Positions 1 to 5,976 of a stretch of 11,269 nt of DNA are shown here, in pieces. The position numbers were made by a program, and so were the translations under genes. Position 1 is the first letter of the stretch. Each line of letters begins with the position of its first letter. Source of the stretch: Bacteroidota bacterium (GTDB taxonomy: Bacteria > Bacteroidota > Bacteroidia > Sphingobacteriales > Sphingobacteriaceae); NCBI GenBank assembly GCA_013286985.1, contig JABDEQ010000075.1, positions 157 to 11,425 on the forward strand, given 5' to 3'. Below the pieces are notes generated by a model. The model worked only from the letters and a program-made list of their open reading frames with translations. It had not been told where the DNA came from and searched no databases.

Positions 1-200
1 TTTTTACCGGATACAGCGGATGGACCCCGAGCCAGCTTGATGACGAAATTAAGGAAGACAGTTGGATAGTGGCAAGTAATGTAAATGCAGAAACGATATT
101 CACTTGTAGCGAGGAAAATTTATGGCGCCAGGCTGTAATAGGATTAGGGCAGCGCTATGCACATATTGCTAATTTTCCTGAGAATCCGGCATTGAATTGA
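1..200 (+). CDS. YqgE/AlgH family protein, C-terminal part (5' end outside window)
   Basis: The frame that starts at base 3 is open to a TGA at 198-200 and gives 65 residues. It begins FTGYSGWTPSQLDDEI, which fits the conserved Gly-Tyr-x-Gly-Trp...Gln-Leu-x-x-Glu-Leu block of the YqgE/AlgH (DUF179) family. It is followed by a Ser-Trp and, near the end, by LWRQAVIGLGQRYAHIANFP and a Pro-x-Leu-Asn ending typical of Bacteroidota members. The family is a conserved cytosolic protein of unsettled biochemical role; AlgH was named for an effect on alginate production in Pseudomonas. The gene converges on purE with only 7 bases between the two stop codons and no visible terminator. The family call is strong; the function is unknown. 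Confidence 0.85.
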   Translation, partial: FTGYSGWTPSQLDDEIKEDSWIVASNVNAETIFTCSEENLWRQAVIGLGQRYAHIANFPENPALN

Positions 201-207
201 GCTCTTA

Positions 208-708
208 TTACTGCTTCCCCATTTCTAATGCAGATTCTTCTACCTTTTTCTTGAGATCTTCTTTGTATTGGATAAGATTTTTAGTGATCTGATCATCCGC
301 TGTCGAAAGTATCTGCGCGGCTAAAATACCGGCATTTTTTGCAGCATTTAAGGCTACGGTAGCAACGGGTATACCATTGGGCATCTGTAAAATAGATAAT
401 ATAGAATCCCAGCCATCAATAGAGTTGCTTGATTTAACAGGAACACCAATAACCGGCAAATGTGTTAATGATGCCACCATTCCCGGTAAATGGGCGGCAC
501 CACCGGCGCCAGCTATAATTACTTTTAGACCGCGGCCAGCAGCTTCGCGGGCATAGCTGAACATACGATCGGGGGTGCGGTGGGCAGATACAACCGTAAT
601 TTCGTAGTCAACACCTAGTTCTTTTAAAATATCGGCAGCATCCTGCATAACATTCAAGTCAGACTTGCTGCCCATTATAATTCCTACTTTTGGTTGTTTC
701 TGGCTCAT
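208..708 (-). CDS. purE: N5-carboxyaminoimidazole ribonucleotide mutase PurE
   Basis: Class I PurE (166 aa, normal length). It converts N5-CAIR to CAIR in de novo purine synthesis, in the cytosol, using the product of PurK encoded just upstream. Visible signatures are the substrate-binding GSKSD at residues 13-17, SAHRTP at 41-46 with the catalytic His43, the [11 protein letters not shown] loop at 67-77, and the conserved segment around GVPV...[19 protein letters not shown] at about 88-119. The start is the ATG at 708 followed by [13 protein letters not shown], which places the first strand as in homologues. purK-purE order with a 51-nt spacer indicates cotranscription. The presence of PurK makes the class I mutase reading, rather than a direct AIR carboxylase, the natural one. 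Confidence 0.97.
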   Translation of the reverse strand: MSQKQPKVGIIMGSKSDLNVMQDAADILKELGVDYEITVVSAHRTPDRMFSYAREAAGRGLKVIIAGAGGAAHLPGMVASLTHLPVIGVPVKSSNSIDGWDSILSILQMPNGIPVATVALNAAKNAGILAAQILSTADDQITKNLIQYKEDLKKKVEESALEMGKQ

Positions 709-716
709 GATGGTGT

Positions 717-751
717 TAGTTCATGTTTTATAGATGATAGTTTATAACCTT
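717..751 (-). repeat. Degenerate heptanucleotide repeat in the purK-purE spacer
   Basis: Five seven-base units follow each other in phase on the + strand: TAGTTCA at 717, TGTTTTA at 724, TAGATGA at 731, TAGTTTA at 738 and TAACCTT at 745. The first is the exact reverse complement of TGAACTA, the repeated word of the element at 7195-7247. In the transcribed (-) direction it lies between the purK stop and the purE start, so it forms most of the intercistronic leader of purE. The units are diverged and the region is AT-rich, so chance similarity cannot be excluded. Confidence 0.4.
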
Positions 752-759
752 TAGGCCGC

Positions 760-1899
760 TTAACTGATCACTTTTAATGTTTCCTGTACAAATTTGGCTT
801 TTTCTATTGCTTTTTCCCGGTCGGCATCTACAATAGTAACATGTCCCATTTTCCGGAACGGCTTGGTTAGCGCTTTGCCATATAAATGTACATAAACGCC
901 CGGGCATTTTAATACCTTCTCAATGCCTTTATAAATGGCAGGGCCTTCATATCCGGCTTCGCCCAAAACGTTCACCATAATGGCATTGTTTAGACAGCTG
1001 GTATCTCCCAAAGGTTGGTTAAATATGGCTCTTAAATGTTGTTCAAACTGCGATACCACATTGCCTTCAATAGTTTGATGACCGCTATTATGCGGGCGCG
1101 GGGCCAGTTCGTTCACCAAGATCTTACCATTTTTATCCAAAAACATCTCTACGGCAAGTAATCCCACTATTTTAAGATCTTCGGCAATTTTGATAGCTAT
1201 TTGTGCGGCCTCCTGATGTATTTCAAAAGGCAGGGTTGACGGTGATATTAAAAATTCAACCAAATTGGCCTGCGGATTAAATTCCATCTCAACCAACGGA
1301 AATGTTTTCACCTCACCGCTTTCATTACGTGCTACAATAACCGCTATTTCCTTTTCAAAATCAATCCAACGTTCAATAAGGCTGGGCTCTTTAAAAGCAT
1401 TTTTAAGGTACGATTCGTCAATTACTTTATATACACCTTTGCCATCATAACCATCACGACGAAGCTTTTGGATGTATGGGAACGGTATGCGGCTTTCTTT
1501 TAATTGCTGAGGCGATGATATTACCTGGAATTCGGCTGTTGGAATGTTATTTTCTTTAAAAAATTGCTTTTGCAAGCCTTTATCCTGTATCAGTCTGATG
1601 ATGCGTGGTTGGGGATATACCAAAACGCCTTCTTTTTCTAGTTGCTCCAGCGCATCAACATTAACCTTTTCAATTTCTATGGTGAGGAGGTCAACCTTTT
1701 TGCCGAAATTATAAACGGTTTCGTAATCGCTTAAGGAGCCAATTACAAATTCATCACATAATTTGCGGCAGGGTGCCTCGCGGTCAGGGTCAAGAATTTT
1801 AACGGTTACGTTATAATTTATAGCCTGCTGTATCAGCATACGCCCTAACTGGCCGCCGCCTAAAATTCCAAGTTTAAGATCTCCGTAGAATGCTTTCAT
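760..1899 (-). CDS. purK: 5-(carboxyamino)imidazole ribonucleotide synthase PurK
   Basis: ATP-grasp enzyme (379 aa, usual length) that carboxylates AIR with bicarbonate and ATP to give N5-CAIR, the substrate of PurE. The N-terminal nucleotide-fold motif GILGGGQLGRM is at residues 11-21 and the TIEIEKV strand is at 73-79. The ATP-grasp glycine-rich loop RRDGYDGKGVY is at 147-157. Metal and substrate residues lie in LVNELAPRPHNSGHQTIEG at 261-279, close to the family consensus NE(I/L)APRxHNSGH. The ATG at 1899 is the natural start, ten residues before the glycine loop. It is the first purine gene of the pair; a small membrane-protein gene lies 65 nt upstream on the same strand and might share its transcript. 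An 11-nt palindrome (TTTAGCCTAAA, 1915-1925) lies in the leader, but no convincing promoter was found. Confidence 0.97.
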   Translation of the reverse strand: MKAFYGDLKLGILGGGQLGRMLIQQAINYNVTVKILDPDREAPCRKLCDEFVIGSLSDYETVYNFGKKVDLLTIEIEKVNVDALEQLEKEGVLVYPQPRIIRLIQDKGLQKQFFKENNIPTAEFQVISSPQQLKESRIPFPYIQKLRRDGYDGKGVYKVIDESYLKNAFKEPSLIERWIDFEKEIAVIVARNESGEVKTFPLVEMEFNPQANLVEFLISPSTLPFEIHQEAAQIAIKIAEDLKIVGLLAVEMFLDKNGKILVNELAPRPHNSGHQTIEGNVVSQFEQHLRAIFNQPLGDTSCLNNAIMVNVLGEAGYEGPAIYKGIEKVLKCPGVYVHLYGKALTKPFRKMGHVTIVDADREKAIEKAKFVQETLKVIS

Positions 1900-1964
1900 T
1901 TATAAAGATGCAAGTTTAGCCTAAATCTTTCAAAGTACATAAATAAGATAGAACCGAACGCCAG

Positions 1965-2351
1965 TTATGATAGTGTTTTTGTTAGCCGGTAATAAAAAAA
2001 AGCGTGTGTTAACAAAAATATAACGCCGGTCATGAGGTAAACTATTCTTTCCTGTTGTCCTACTTTTAAAAATAGGGCCGTAATAATAAAAAATAGAACG
2101 CCCGAAAAGTAAAGGGCGATCCTGAAAGGTTTATTATTCCACAACTCAGCATTTCCCAGAAATAAAACAGGTAACGACATAATAAGCAGAATACAGTTTA
2201 GCAGGAAAACACCCGATATAATTTGTTGAACAGCATGGCTGTAATCGCCATTTTTTAGCAAAACGGCATAAAATATACACGTTGCAGCCGTTGAAACAGC
2301 AATGGAAATAATAGATGTTGTAAAAAGTGATTTGAGGAGTTTCTTAGTCAT
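1965..2351 (-). CDS. Small four-helix membrane protein, unknown function
   Basis: I do not recognise a named family. From the ATG at 2351 the product is 128 aa, starting MTKKLLKSL. It has four hydrophobic stretches, at about residues 9-31, 43-64, 77-96 and 102-123, separated by short polar loops (KNGDYSHAVQQ, NAELWNNKPFR, KVGQQER). The basic N-terminus and short loops suggest a compact integral inner-membrane protein. There are no obvious catalytic or metal-binding motifs. The reading frame stays open five codons further to a TTG at 2366, but the ATG is preferred because TTG starts are rare. The gene ends 65 nt before purK on the same strand, so cotranscription is possible, though a functional link to purine synthesis is not implied. 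Confidence 0.7.
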   Translation of the reverse strand: MTKKLLKSLFTTSIISIAVSTAATCIFYAVLLKNGDYSHAVQQIISGVFLLNCILLIMSLPVLFLGNAELWNNKPFRIALYFSGVLFFIITALFLKVGQQERIVYLMTGVIFLLTHAFFYYRLTKTLS

Positions 2352-2466
2352 GGATTGATAAAACAAACAGCAAAGTTGAGCATTTTGGTTGTAGATAACG
2401 CATGCGAAAAGTAAAAATCTGAATTTTTGAGACCCTGATTACATTCTAAATAAATAATTCATCTGG

Positions 2467-2498
2467 TTGCAACACAAAACGGACTCCAAAACTATAAT
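2467..2498 (+). promoter_or_regulatory. Distal promoter-like element (TTG-N23-TATAAT)
   Basis: TTGCAAC begins at 2467, and TATAATAA begins at 2493 after a 23-nt gap counted from TTG. An AGCTT follows soon after. The layout matches the element next to the fasciclin gene at 2645-2676. The left part is embedded in the 8-bp palindrome GTTGCAAC (2466-2473). It lies 213 nt upstream of the nearest downstream start codon, so it would give a long leader or a separate small transcript if active. Confidence 0.25.
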
Positions 2499-2642
2499 AA
2501 AGAGCTTTTTCATCCGGCAGAAAGCAGATCTATTCTAATGTAAATTTTTTGTTGTAAATGGTTTTCAGTATACCATTCTTCAAATATTTTCAGTTATTTA
2601 AAACCATAATCAGTAATGGGAGTTACTAAACTTAAATAAATT

Positions 2643-2663
2643 AATTGCAACGAAATTGCAACG
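2643..2663. repeat. Tandem 10-bp direct repeat AATTGCAACG
   Basis: Two exact copies of AATTGCAACG occur at 2643-2652 and 2654-2663, separated by one base. The 11-bp start-to-start distance is about one helical turn, so both copies face the same side of the DNA. The repeat overlaps the TTG and spacer of the putative fasciclin promoter, a position suited to an operator or activator site. The regulator is unknown. Confidence 0.45.
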
Positions 2664-2676
2664 GGTGTTTTATAAT
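2645..2676 (+). promoter_or_regulatory. Putative promoter of the fasciclin-domain gene
   Basis: TTG at 2645-2647 is followed after exactly 23 nt by TATAATAATA at 2671, then AAAGC. The TATAAT ends 34 nt before the ATG at 2711, which would give a leader of roughly 25-30 nt. Bacteroidota promoters use TTG, 17-23 nt, TAnnTTTG; here the distal half is AT-rich instead of TTTG. The same architecture recurs at 2467 and 3369, which strengthens the call. The assignment comes from pattern only. Confidence 0.4.
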
Positions 2677-2710
2677 AATAAAAGCTTAAACAATAATAAA
2701 TTAATTAGAG

Positions 2711-3286
2711 ATGAAAAAAACGGTTTTAATAATAACAACAGCAATGACTATCGGCTTAATATCAAACAGCCTTTTTGCGCAAACTGCCACTAAAGACACA
2801 GCAAAGAAAGCTGCAACCACAACTACCGCTGTATCTGCAGATTCAACCAAAGATATAGAAGCAACATTGGCTAATGTTGCTGAAGAAACTACATTGGTAA
2901 GTGCAACAAAAGCCGCCAATGTTGACAACGAATTAAAAGGTGCAGGTCCGTTTACTGTACTTGCTCCTAATAATGATGCATTTAATGCTATACCCAAAAC
3001 AAAATTGGATAGTTTAATGAAAGATCCGACAAAGCTGGCCATTACTTTAAATGCCCACGTTATCAGCGGCAAATATGATAAAGCTGCCCTTATTAAAGCA
3101 TTAGTAGCCGGTAAAGGCAAAGCAACTTTAAAAACTGTTGATGGGCAGGAGCTCACCTTATCGGTAAAGGATAAAAAACTGGCTATTACCGATGCCCAGG
3201 GTACCACGGTAAAAGTAACCTCATTTGATACACCTTGTACAAACGGTATAATTGATGGAGTGGACGGCGTATTGATGTCGAAATAA
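2711..3286 (+). CDS. Secreted fasciclin (FAS1) domain protein
   Basis: A 191-aa exported protein. Residues 1-23 form a signal peptide (MKKTVLIITT...SLFA, cleavage likely before Gln24), followed by a Lys/Thr/Ala-rich linker to about 47. One FAS1 domain fills the rest. It has the H1 block GPFTVLAPNNDAF at 79-91, the central LNAHVISG at 113-120 (the family's YH region), and the H2-like block TNGIIDGVDGVLM at 177-189. FAS1 domains act in adhesion, matrix and cell-surface interactions; the ligand here is unknown. The usual His of the H2 block (NGxIHxID) is replaced by Asp182. The gene stands alone, with its own promoter candidate upstream and a strong terminator 25 nt after the stop. A longer open frame on the opposite strand is a shadow. 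Confidence 0.93.
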   Translation: MKKTVLIITTAMTIGLISNSLFAQTATKDTAKKAATTTTAVSADSTKDIEATLANVAEETTLVSATKAANVDNELKGAGPFTVLAPNNDAFNAIPKTKLDSLMKDPTKLAITLNAHVISGKYDKAALIKALVAGKGKATLKTVDGQELTLSVKDKKLAITDAQGTTVKVTSFDTPCTNGIIDGVDGVLMSK

Positions 3287-3310
3287 GTAAATAAACATAT
3301 TTTATGAGTG

Positions 3311-3340
3311 GCCCGGTTTTCGTAGAAAGCCGGGTTTTTT
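3311..3340 (+). terminator. Intrinsic terminator of the fasciclin gene
   Basis: A 10-bp stem (CCCGGTTTTC at 3312-3321 with GAAAGCCGGG at 3325-3334, one G-U pair) with a 3-nt GTA loop is followed directly by six T at 3335-3340. This is a textbook rho-independent terminator in the + direction, 24 nt downstream of the stop codon. It should separate the fasciclin transcript from the membrane-protein gene that follows. Confidence 0.9.
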
Positions 3341-3368
3341 GTTGAAATGCTTAATTCATAAATACTGG

Positions 3369-3400
3369 TTGCAAACAATTAGATGCTTATTGGCTTAATA
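3369..3400 (+). promoter_or_regulatory. Putative promoter of the iron-permease-domain gene
   Basis: TTGCAAAC begins at 3369, and TTAATAATTAAAAGC begins at 3395 after a 23-nt spacer counted from TTG. This is the same spacing and nearly the same flanks as the fasciclin promoter candidate at 2645. It lies just after the terminator and 18 nt before the ATG at 3419. If it is the promoter, transcription begins after 3400, which excludes the in-frame ATG at 3383 as a start. Confidence 0.4.
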
Positions 3401-3418
3401 ATTAAAAGCAAACAAAAA

Positions 3419-3901
3419 ATGAGCAATCAGCCTAATGAAAATATTTCAGGATTTGAAAAAGTGAGTAATACCATTACTTCCTATAGCGGTAGCTCGCCTG
3501 TTTTTTTGGGAGCGGTTGCGTTAATTTTAATATGGGGAGTGAGCGGGCCGATTTTTGGTTATTCAGACAAATGGCTGTTGATTGTTAATACGGGCACCTC
3601 CATTATTACCTTTTTGATGGTGTTTTTGATCCAGAAATCGCAAAATAAAGAGTCGATAGCTGTTCAGCTTAAATTGAATGAGTTGATAGCGGCTAATAAC
3701 AATGCCAGTAATCGTTTGCTCAACATTCAGGATTTGAGCGAAGAACAGCTTAACACTTTGTATGAACACTATCGTACGCTGGTTGAACTGACACAAAAAG
3801 CCAAGTCAAACACTCAAAGTCACTCGGTTGAAGATGCTATTGAATCAACAGAAGAGGCGATGAAAGAGGATTTGTTGAAGAATGATAAAAAGACCGTTTG
3901 A
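3419..3901 (+). CDS. Low-affinity iron permease domain membrane protein
   Basis: 160 aa from the ATG at 3419 (MSNQPNENISGFEKVSN). Two membrane helices are visible at about 27-46 and 52-72. The core WGVSGPIFGYSDKWLL followed by NTGTSIITFLMVFLIQKSQN matches the bacterial 'low affinity iron permease' domain (PF04120-like: W...GP.F.fsd.WQL..NT.TTI.TFLMVFLIQ..QN). The following IAVQLKLNELI helix is also conserved. The tail is charged and Glu/Ser/Thr/Lys-rich. The domain was named after yeast Fet4, which has more helices, so iron transport by this short protein is unproven. An upstream in-frame ATG at 3383 would add MLIGLIIKSKQK, but it overlaps the promoter candidate and lacks family similarity. 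The stop codon abuts that of the opposite-strand hydrolase with no gap. Confidence 0.85.
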   Translation: MSNQPNENISGFEKVSNTITSYSGSSPVFLGAVALILIWGVSGPIFGYSDKWLLIVNTGTSIITFLMVFLIQKSQNKESIAVQLKLNELIAANNNASNRLLNIQDLSEEQLNTLYEHYRTLVELTQKAKSNTQSHSVEDAIESTEEAMKEDLLKNDKKTV

Positions 3902-4813
3902 TTATTTCATGTATTCATCCAAAAAATAAAAGATCCTTTTGCGGATAAATTCAGCATCAAACATAACACCGAAATGTGGTGCACCTGGTACTATAATGAG
4001 CTCATTATTAACCCCCGCTTTTTTTAACCGGGCACTTAAATTAACTGATTGATCAGGGTTAACCGATTGATCTTTTTCGCCCTGAATAATTAGAAATGGC
4101 GGATCGTTTTTATCAATATAAGTAACCGGGCTCGCTTTTTTTGCCAGGTCAGGCCTATCGGCAACCATTGCTCCTAAAAGCAGAGTGATGGGATTTTTAG
4201 GGTCTTTATCATCATTGCCTTTAAGCGTTAACAAATCCGAAGCGCCATAAAAATCCAAAACCAGTTTTATTTTAAAGTCAGGCTTCTTGCCATCAGCATA
4301 AAAACCTTTCACCTTATTATTGTTGGATAAAGCTAATAATGAAGACAAATGGCCACCGGCTGAAAAGCCTATCAATGTTATTTTGTTTACATCTAAGCTA
4401 TATTTAGCTCCATTTTGATATAAATATTCGATAGCCTGGTTACAATCCTGAATCTGGGCTGGAAATGGGGCCGTTGTACTATGCCGATAATCAATAGATG
4501 CTATGGCATAACCGCTATCAATAAACGCCTTTATGGTATTGGTCATATAACCCATGTCAGCATATTTATCGTTCAGCATCCAAGCACCGCCATGTACCCA
4601 TATAATTAAAGGATAGCTTGCTTTTTTTACCGGTGGTAAATAAATATCCAGCAGATGTTTTTTAAGGGTATCATTGGCATAAGGAATGTTTTCAAAGAAA
4701 ACGGTACCTTGCGGAAATATGTCTTTTTTGGGGTTAGATGACTGGGCATTTGCCTTTTGGCCAAGTATAAACAATAAGGTTAACGGGATTAAAGCCGGAA
4801 GATGCTTTTTCAT
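3902..4813 (-). CDS. Exported alpha/beta hydrolase (BD-FAE/HSL-like esterase)
   Basis: 303 aa with a signal peptide (MKKHLPALIPLTLLFILGQKANA, cut near residue 23-24), so it probably acts in the periplasm or outside the cell. The fold motifs are in order: the oxyanion-hole VHGGAW at 73-78, the nucleophile elbow GFSAGGH at 149-155 with Ser151, the acid Asp248 in GEKDQSV, and His280 in GAPHFG. The HGG motif and DIYLP lead-in are typical of carboxylesterases of the BD-FAE/hormone-sensitive-lipase type, several of which remove acetyl or feruloyl groups from plant polysaccharides. The substrate here is unknown. It lies 55 nt downstream of nuoB on the same strand but is functionally unrelated to it. 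A promoter box and an inverted repeat in that spacer suggest separate control. Confidence 0.92.
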   Translation of the reverse strand: MKKHLPALIPLTLLFILGQKANAQSSNPKKDIFPQGTVFFENIPYANDTLKKHLLDIYLPPVKKASYPLIIWVHGGAWMLNDKYADMGYMTNTIKAFIDSGYAIASIDYRHSTTAPFPAQIQDCNQAIEYLYQNGAKYSLDVNKITLIGFSAGGHLSSLLALSNNNKVKGFYADGKKPDFKIKLVLDFYGASDLLTLKGNDDKDPKNPITLLLGAMVADRPDLAKKASPVTYIDKNDPPFLIIQGEKDQSVNPDQSVNLSARLKKAGVNNELIIVPGAPHFGVMFDAEFIRKRIFYFLDEYMK

Positions 4814-4817
4814 AAAG

Positions 4818-4847
4818 GATTACAAAGTGGTTTGCCCAAATGTAATC
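4818..4847. repeat. Inverted repeat GATTACA/TGTAATC between nuoB and the hydrolase gene
   Basis: GATTACA at 4818-4824 and TGTAATC at 4841-4847 are perfect 7-bp inverted arms around a 16-nt centre. One arm overlaps the -7 box candidate (4837-4844); the other lies 5-11 nt upstream of the hydrolase start, where a ribosome would bind. It could be an operator. In a transcript reading through from nuoAB, it could also fold and mask the hydrolase start. There is no U-tract, so an intrinsic terminator is unlikely. Confidence 0.4.
4837..4844 (-). promoter_or_regulatory. -7 box candidate for the hydrolase gene
   Basis: On the - strand these bases read TACATTTG, an exact match to the Bacteroidota -7 consensus TAnnTTTG, ending 23 nt before the ATG at 4813. 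No TTG is found at the expected 17-23 nt upstream, so only half of the promoter is supported. Confidence 0.35.
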
Positions 4848-4868
4848 AAATATATTTTTTATGTATTA

Positions 4869-5369
4869 TTAGACCTCCTGGCTTTCAAGTTTACCAAACA
4901 ATTTTTCGCCTTCAATTTTTTTCTGCAGTTCTAAAATTGCACCGATCAATGACTCGGGGCGTGGCGGACATCCCTGTACATAAACATCAACTGGGATAAC
5001 ACGATCAACTCCCTTAACCACGTGATAACCATGTTGCCAGTAAGGGCCTCCGCAATTGGAGCACGAACCCATGGAAATTACGTATTTCGGTTCGGGCATT
5101 TGTTCGTACAGGCGTTTAATACGTTCGGCCATTTTAAAGGTAACGGTTCCGGCAATAATAATCACATCCGCCTGGCGGGCAGACGGACGGGGGAAAACAC
5201 CATAACGATCCAGATCATATGTAGATGCAAAAGCACCCATAAATTCAATTGCACAACAGGCAATGCCAAAGCTTAATGGCCATAAGGATGATAAACGCGC
5301 CCAGTTGAGCAGATCATTCATTTTGGTGATCACTACACCGCCGTTTTCGCTGGTTATATCGTTACTCAT
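4869..5369 (-). CDS. nuoB: NADH-quinone oxidoreductase subunit B (NuoB)
   Basis: 166-aa complex I subunit that carries the terminal [4Fe-4S] cluster N2, passing electrons to quinone at the membrane interface. Cluster ligands are visible as Cys38-Cys39 in [11 protein letters not shown], Cys103 in [12 protein letters not shown] and Cys134 in VQGCPPRPE. The [19 protein letters not shown] segment (59-77) is also a family hallmark. The start chosen is the ATG at 5369 ([10 protein letters not shown]). A longer open frame extends upstream but runs into nuoA and has no family similarity. It overlaps the nuoA stop by 8 nt (ATGAGTAA), which indicates translational coupling. The next gene downstream is a hydrolase and not nuoC. 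Confidence 0.97.
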   Translation of the reverse strand: MSNDITSENGGVVITKMNDLLNWARLSSLWPLSFGIACCAIEFMGAFASTYDLDRYGVFPRPSARQADVIIIAGTVTFKMAERIKRLYEQMPEPKYVISMGSCSNCGGPYWQHGYHVVKGVDRVIPVDVYVQGCPPRPESLIGAILELQKKIEGEKLFGKLESQEV

Positions 5370-5976
5370 TTGCCGGCTTTTTAAAAGTTGGTTTAAACAT
5401 TGGTTTTTTGGCTGGCGCTGCTTCAGTAGTTTCAACTGTTGCTGTACTTACTACATTTTGTAAAGCACTTTCCTGTATCGCAAATTCCTTTACTTTATAA
5501 TTTCCCATTTCTGTATTCAACTGGTCATATAAAGATTGCGGAACAACAGTATCGGTAACCGGTATTATGGGATCAGGTTTTATCCAATCCAGATCGCCTT
5601 TAACCCAAACATAAACTAATCCAAGTATCAGGATGCCTAAAAAAGCAAACATTTCAGTTAAAGCTAAAGCTCCCCAGCGATTATCAGCATTATTCATTTC
5701 ATGGCTGCCAAATACAATTGCCCATGGGAAAACAAACACCATCTCCACATCAAATAATAGAAAAACCAGGGCTATAACGTAAAATCGGGAGTTAAACGGA
5801 AGCCAGGCCGAGCCGGTTGGTTCTTCGCCGCACTCGTACGAAGACAGCTTTTCGGGATTGGGATTATTGGGTGCTAAAACTTTATTTATAAAAAAAGCAA
5901 AGCATACCATTATTATTCCTGTAATTAGGAAGATGAGTATCTTTCCAAATTCTGATATTTGCGAAACCCCGGCCAT
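5362..5976 (-). CDS. nuoA: NADH-quinone oxidoreductase subunit A (NuoA) with long C-terminal tail
   Basis: 204-aa membrane subunit of complex I. Three helices are visible at about 11-32, 65-88 and 104-126. The conserved loop [16 protein letters not shown] (43-58, with Cys49) and the [14 protein letters not shown] segment (73-86, with Asp76 and Glu78) are the family hallmarks near the quinone site. The family is commonly about 120-150 aa; here some 67 extra residues (138-204) follow the last helix, ending in a Pro/Lys/Ala-rich stretch ([19 protein letters not shown]). The ATG at 5976 is chosen because it sits just before the first conserved segment; the longer upstream frame is antisense to the flavoprotein gene. 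Its start codon overlaps the divergent gene's start by two bases. nuoB follows with an 8-nt overlap. Confidence 0.96.
   Translation of the reverse strand: MAGVSQISEFGKILIFLITGIIMVCFAFFINKVLAPNNPNPEKLSSYECGEEPTGSAWLPFNSRFYVIALVFLLFDVEMVFVFPWAIVFGSHEMNNADNRWGALALTEMFAFLGILILGLVYVWVKGDLDWIKPDPIIPVTDTVVPQSLYDQLNTEMGNYKVKEFAIQESALQNVVSTATVETTEAAPAKKPMFKPTFKKPANE

Larger units (their letters stand above)
2352..2710. other. AT-rich divergent intergenic region
   Basis: This spacer of about 360 nt separates a leftward gene from the rightward fasciclin gene. I see no tRNA, no riboswitch and no convincing ORF. It contains two promoter-like elements on the + strand (2467-2498 and 2645-2676), a tandem direct repeat (2643-2663), and an 8-bp perfect palindrome CGCATGCG at 2399-2406. 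It also holds two spaced copies of TGTAAAT (2539 and 2553) and a long-range inverted repeat ATGGTTTT/AAAACCAT (2558-2565 and 2600-2607). No good Bacteroidota promoter was found on the - strand. The size of the spacer suggests regulated expression or a small transcript, but nothing in it proves that. Confidence 0.5.

Noticed and set aside
1915..1925. TTTAGCCTAAA palindrome in the purK leader as a purine operator
   Set aside because: It is short and AT-rich, it does not resemble a purine operator I know, and there is no second site.
2403..2425. A/T hairpin AAAAAT/ATTTTT as a terminator
   Set aside because: The stem is only A-T pairs and would be too weak; it also lies upstream of, not after, a gene on either strand.
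2701..3378. 225-codon open frame on the - strand across the fasciclin gene
   Set aside because: It is antisense to a clear FAS1 protein with a signal peptide, promoter candidate and terminator. Its translation is a low-complexity Ala/Val/Ser mirror with no family features.
4686..4999. Two + strand open frames across the hydrolase start and nuoB end
   Set aside because: They are antisense to the signal peptide of the hydrolase and the C-terminus of NuoB, and the translations show no recognisable features.
5370..5435. 22-codon upstream extension of nuoB
   Set aside because: It lies inside nuoA in another frame; the ATG at 5369 gives the usual NuoB N-terminus and an 8-nt overlap with nuoA.
5858..5974. 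Upstream starts (TTG at 5858, ATG at 5933) for the flavoprotein
   Set aside because: They overlap nuoA and add residues not expected before the dinucleotide motif. At 5933 the AGGA is only two bases from the ATG. The ATG at 5933 cannot be fully excluded.
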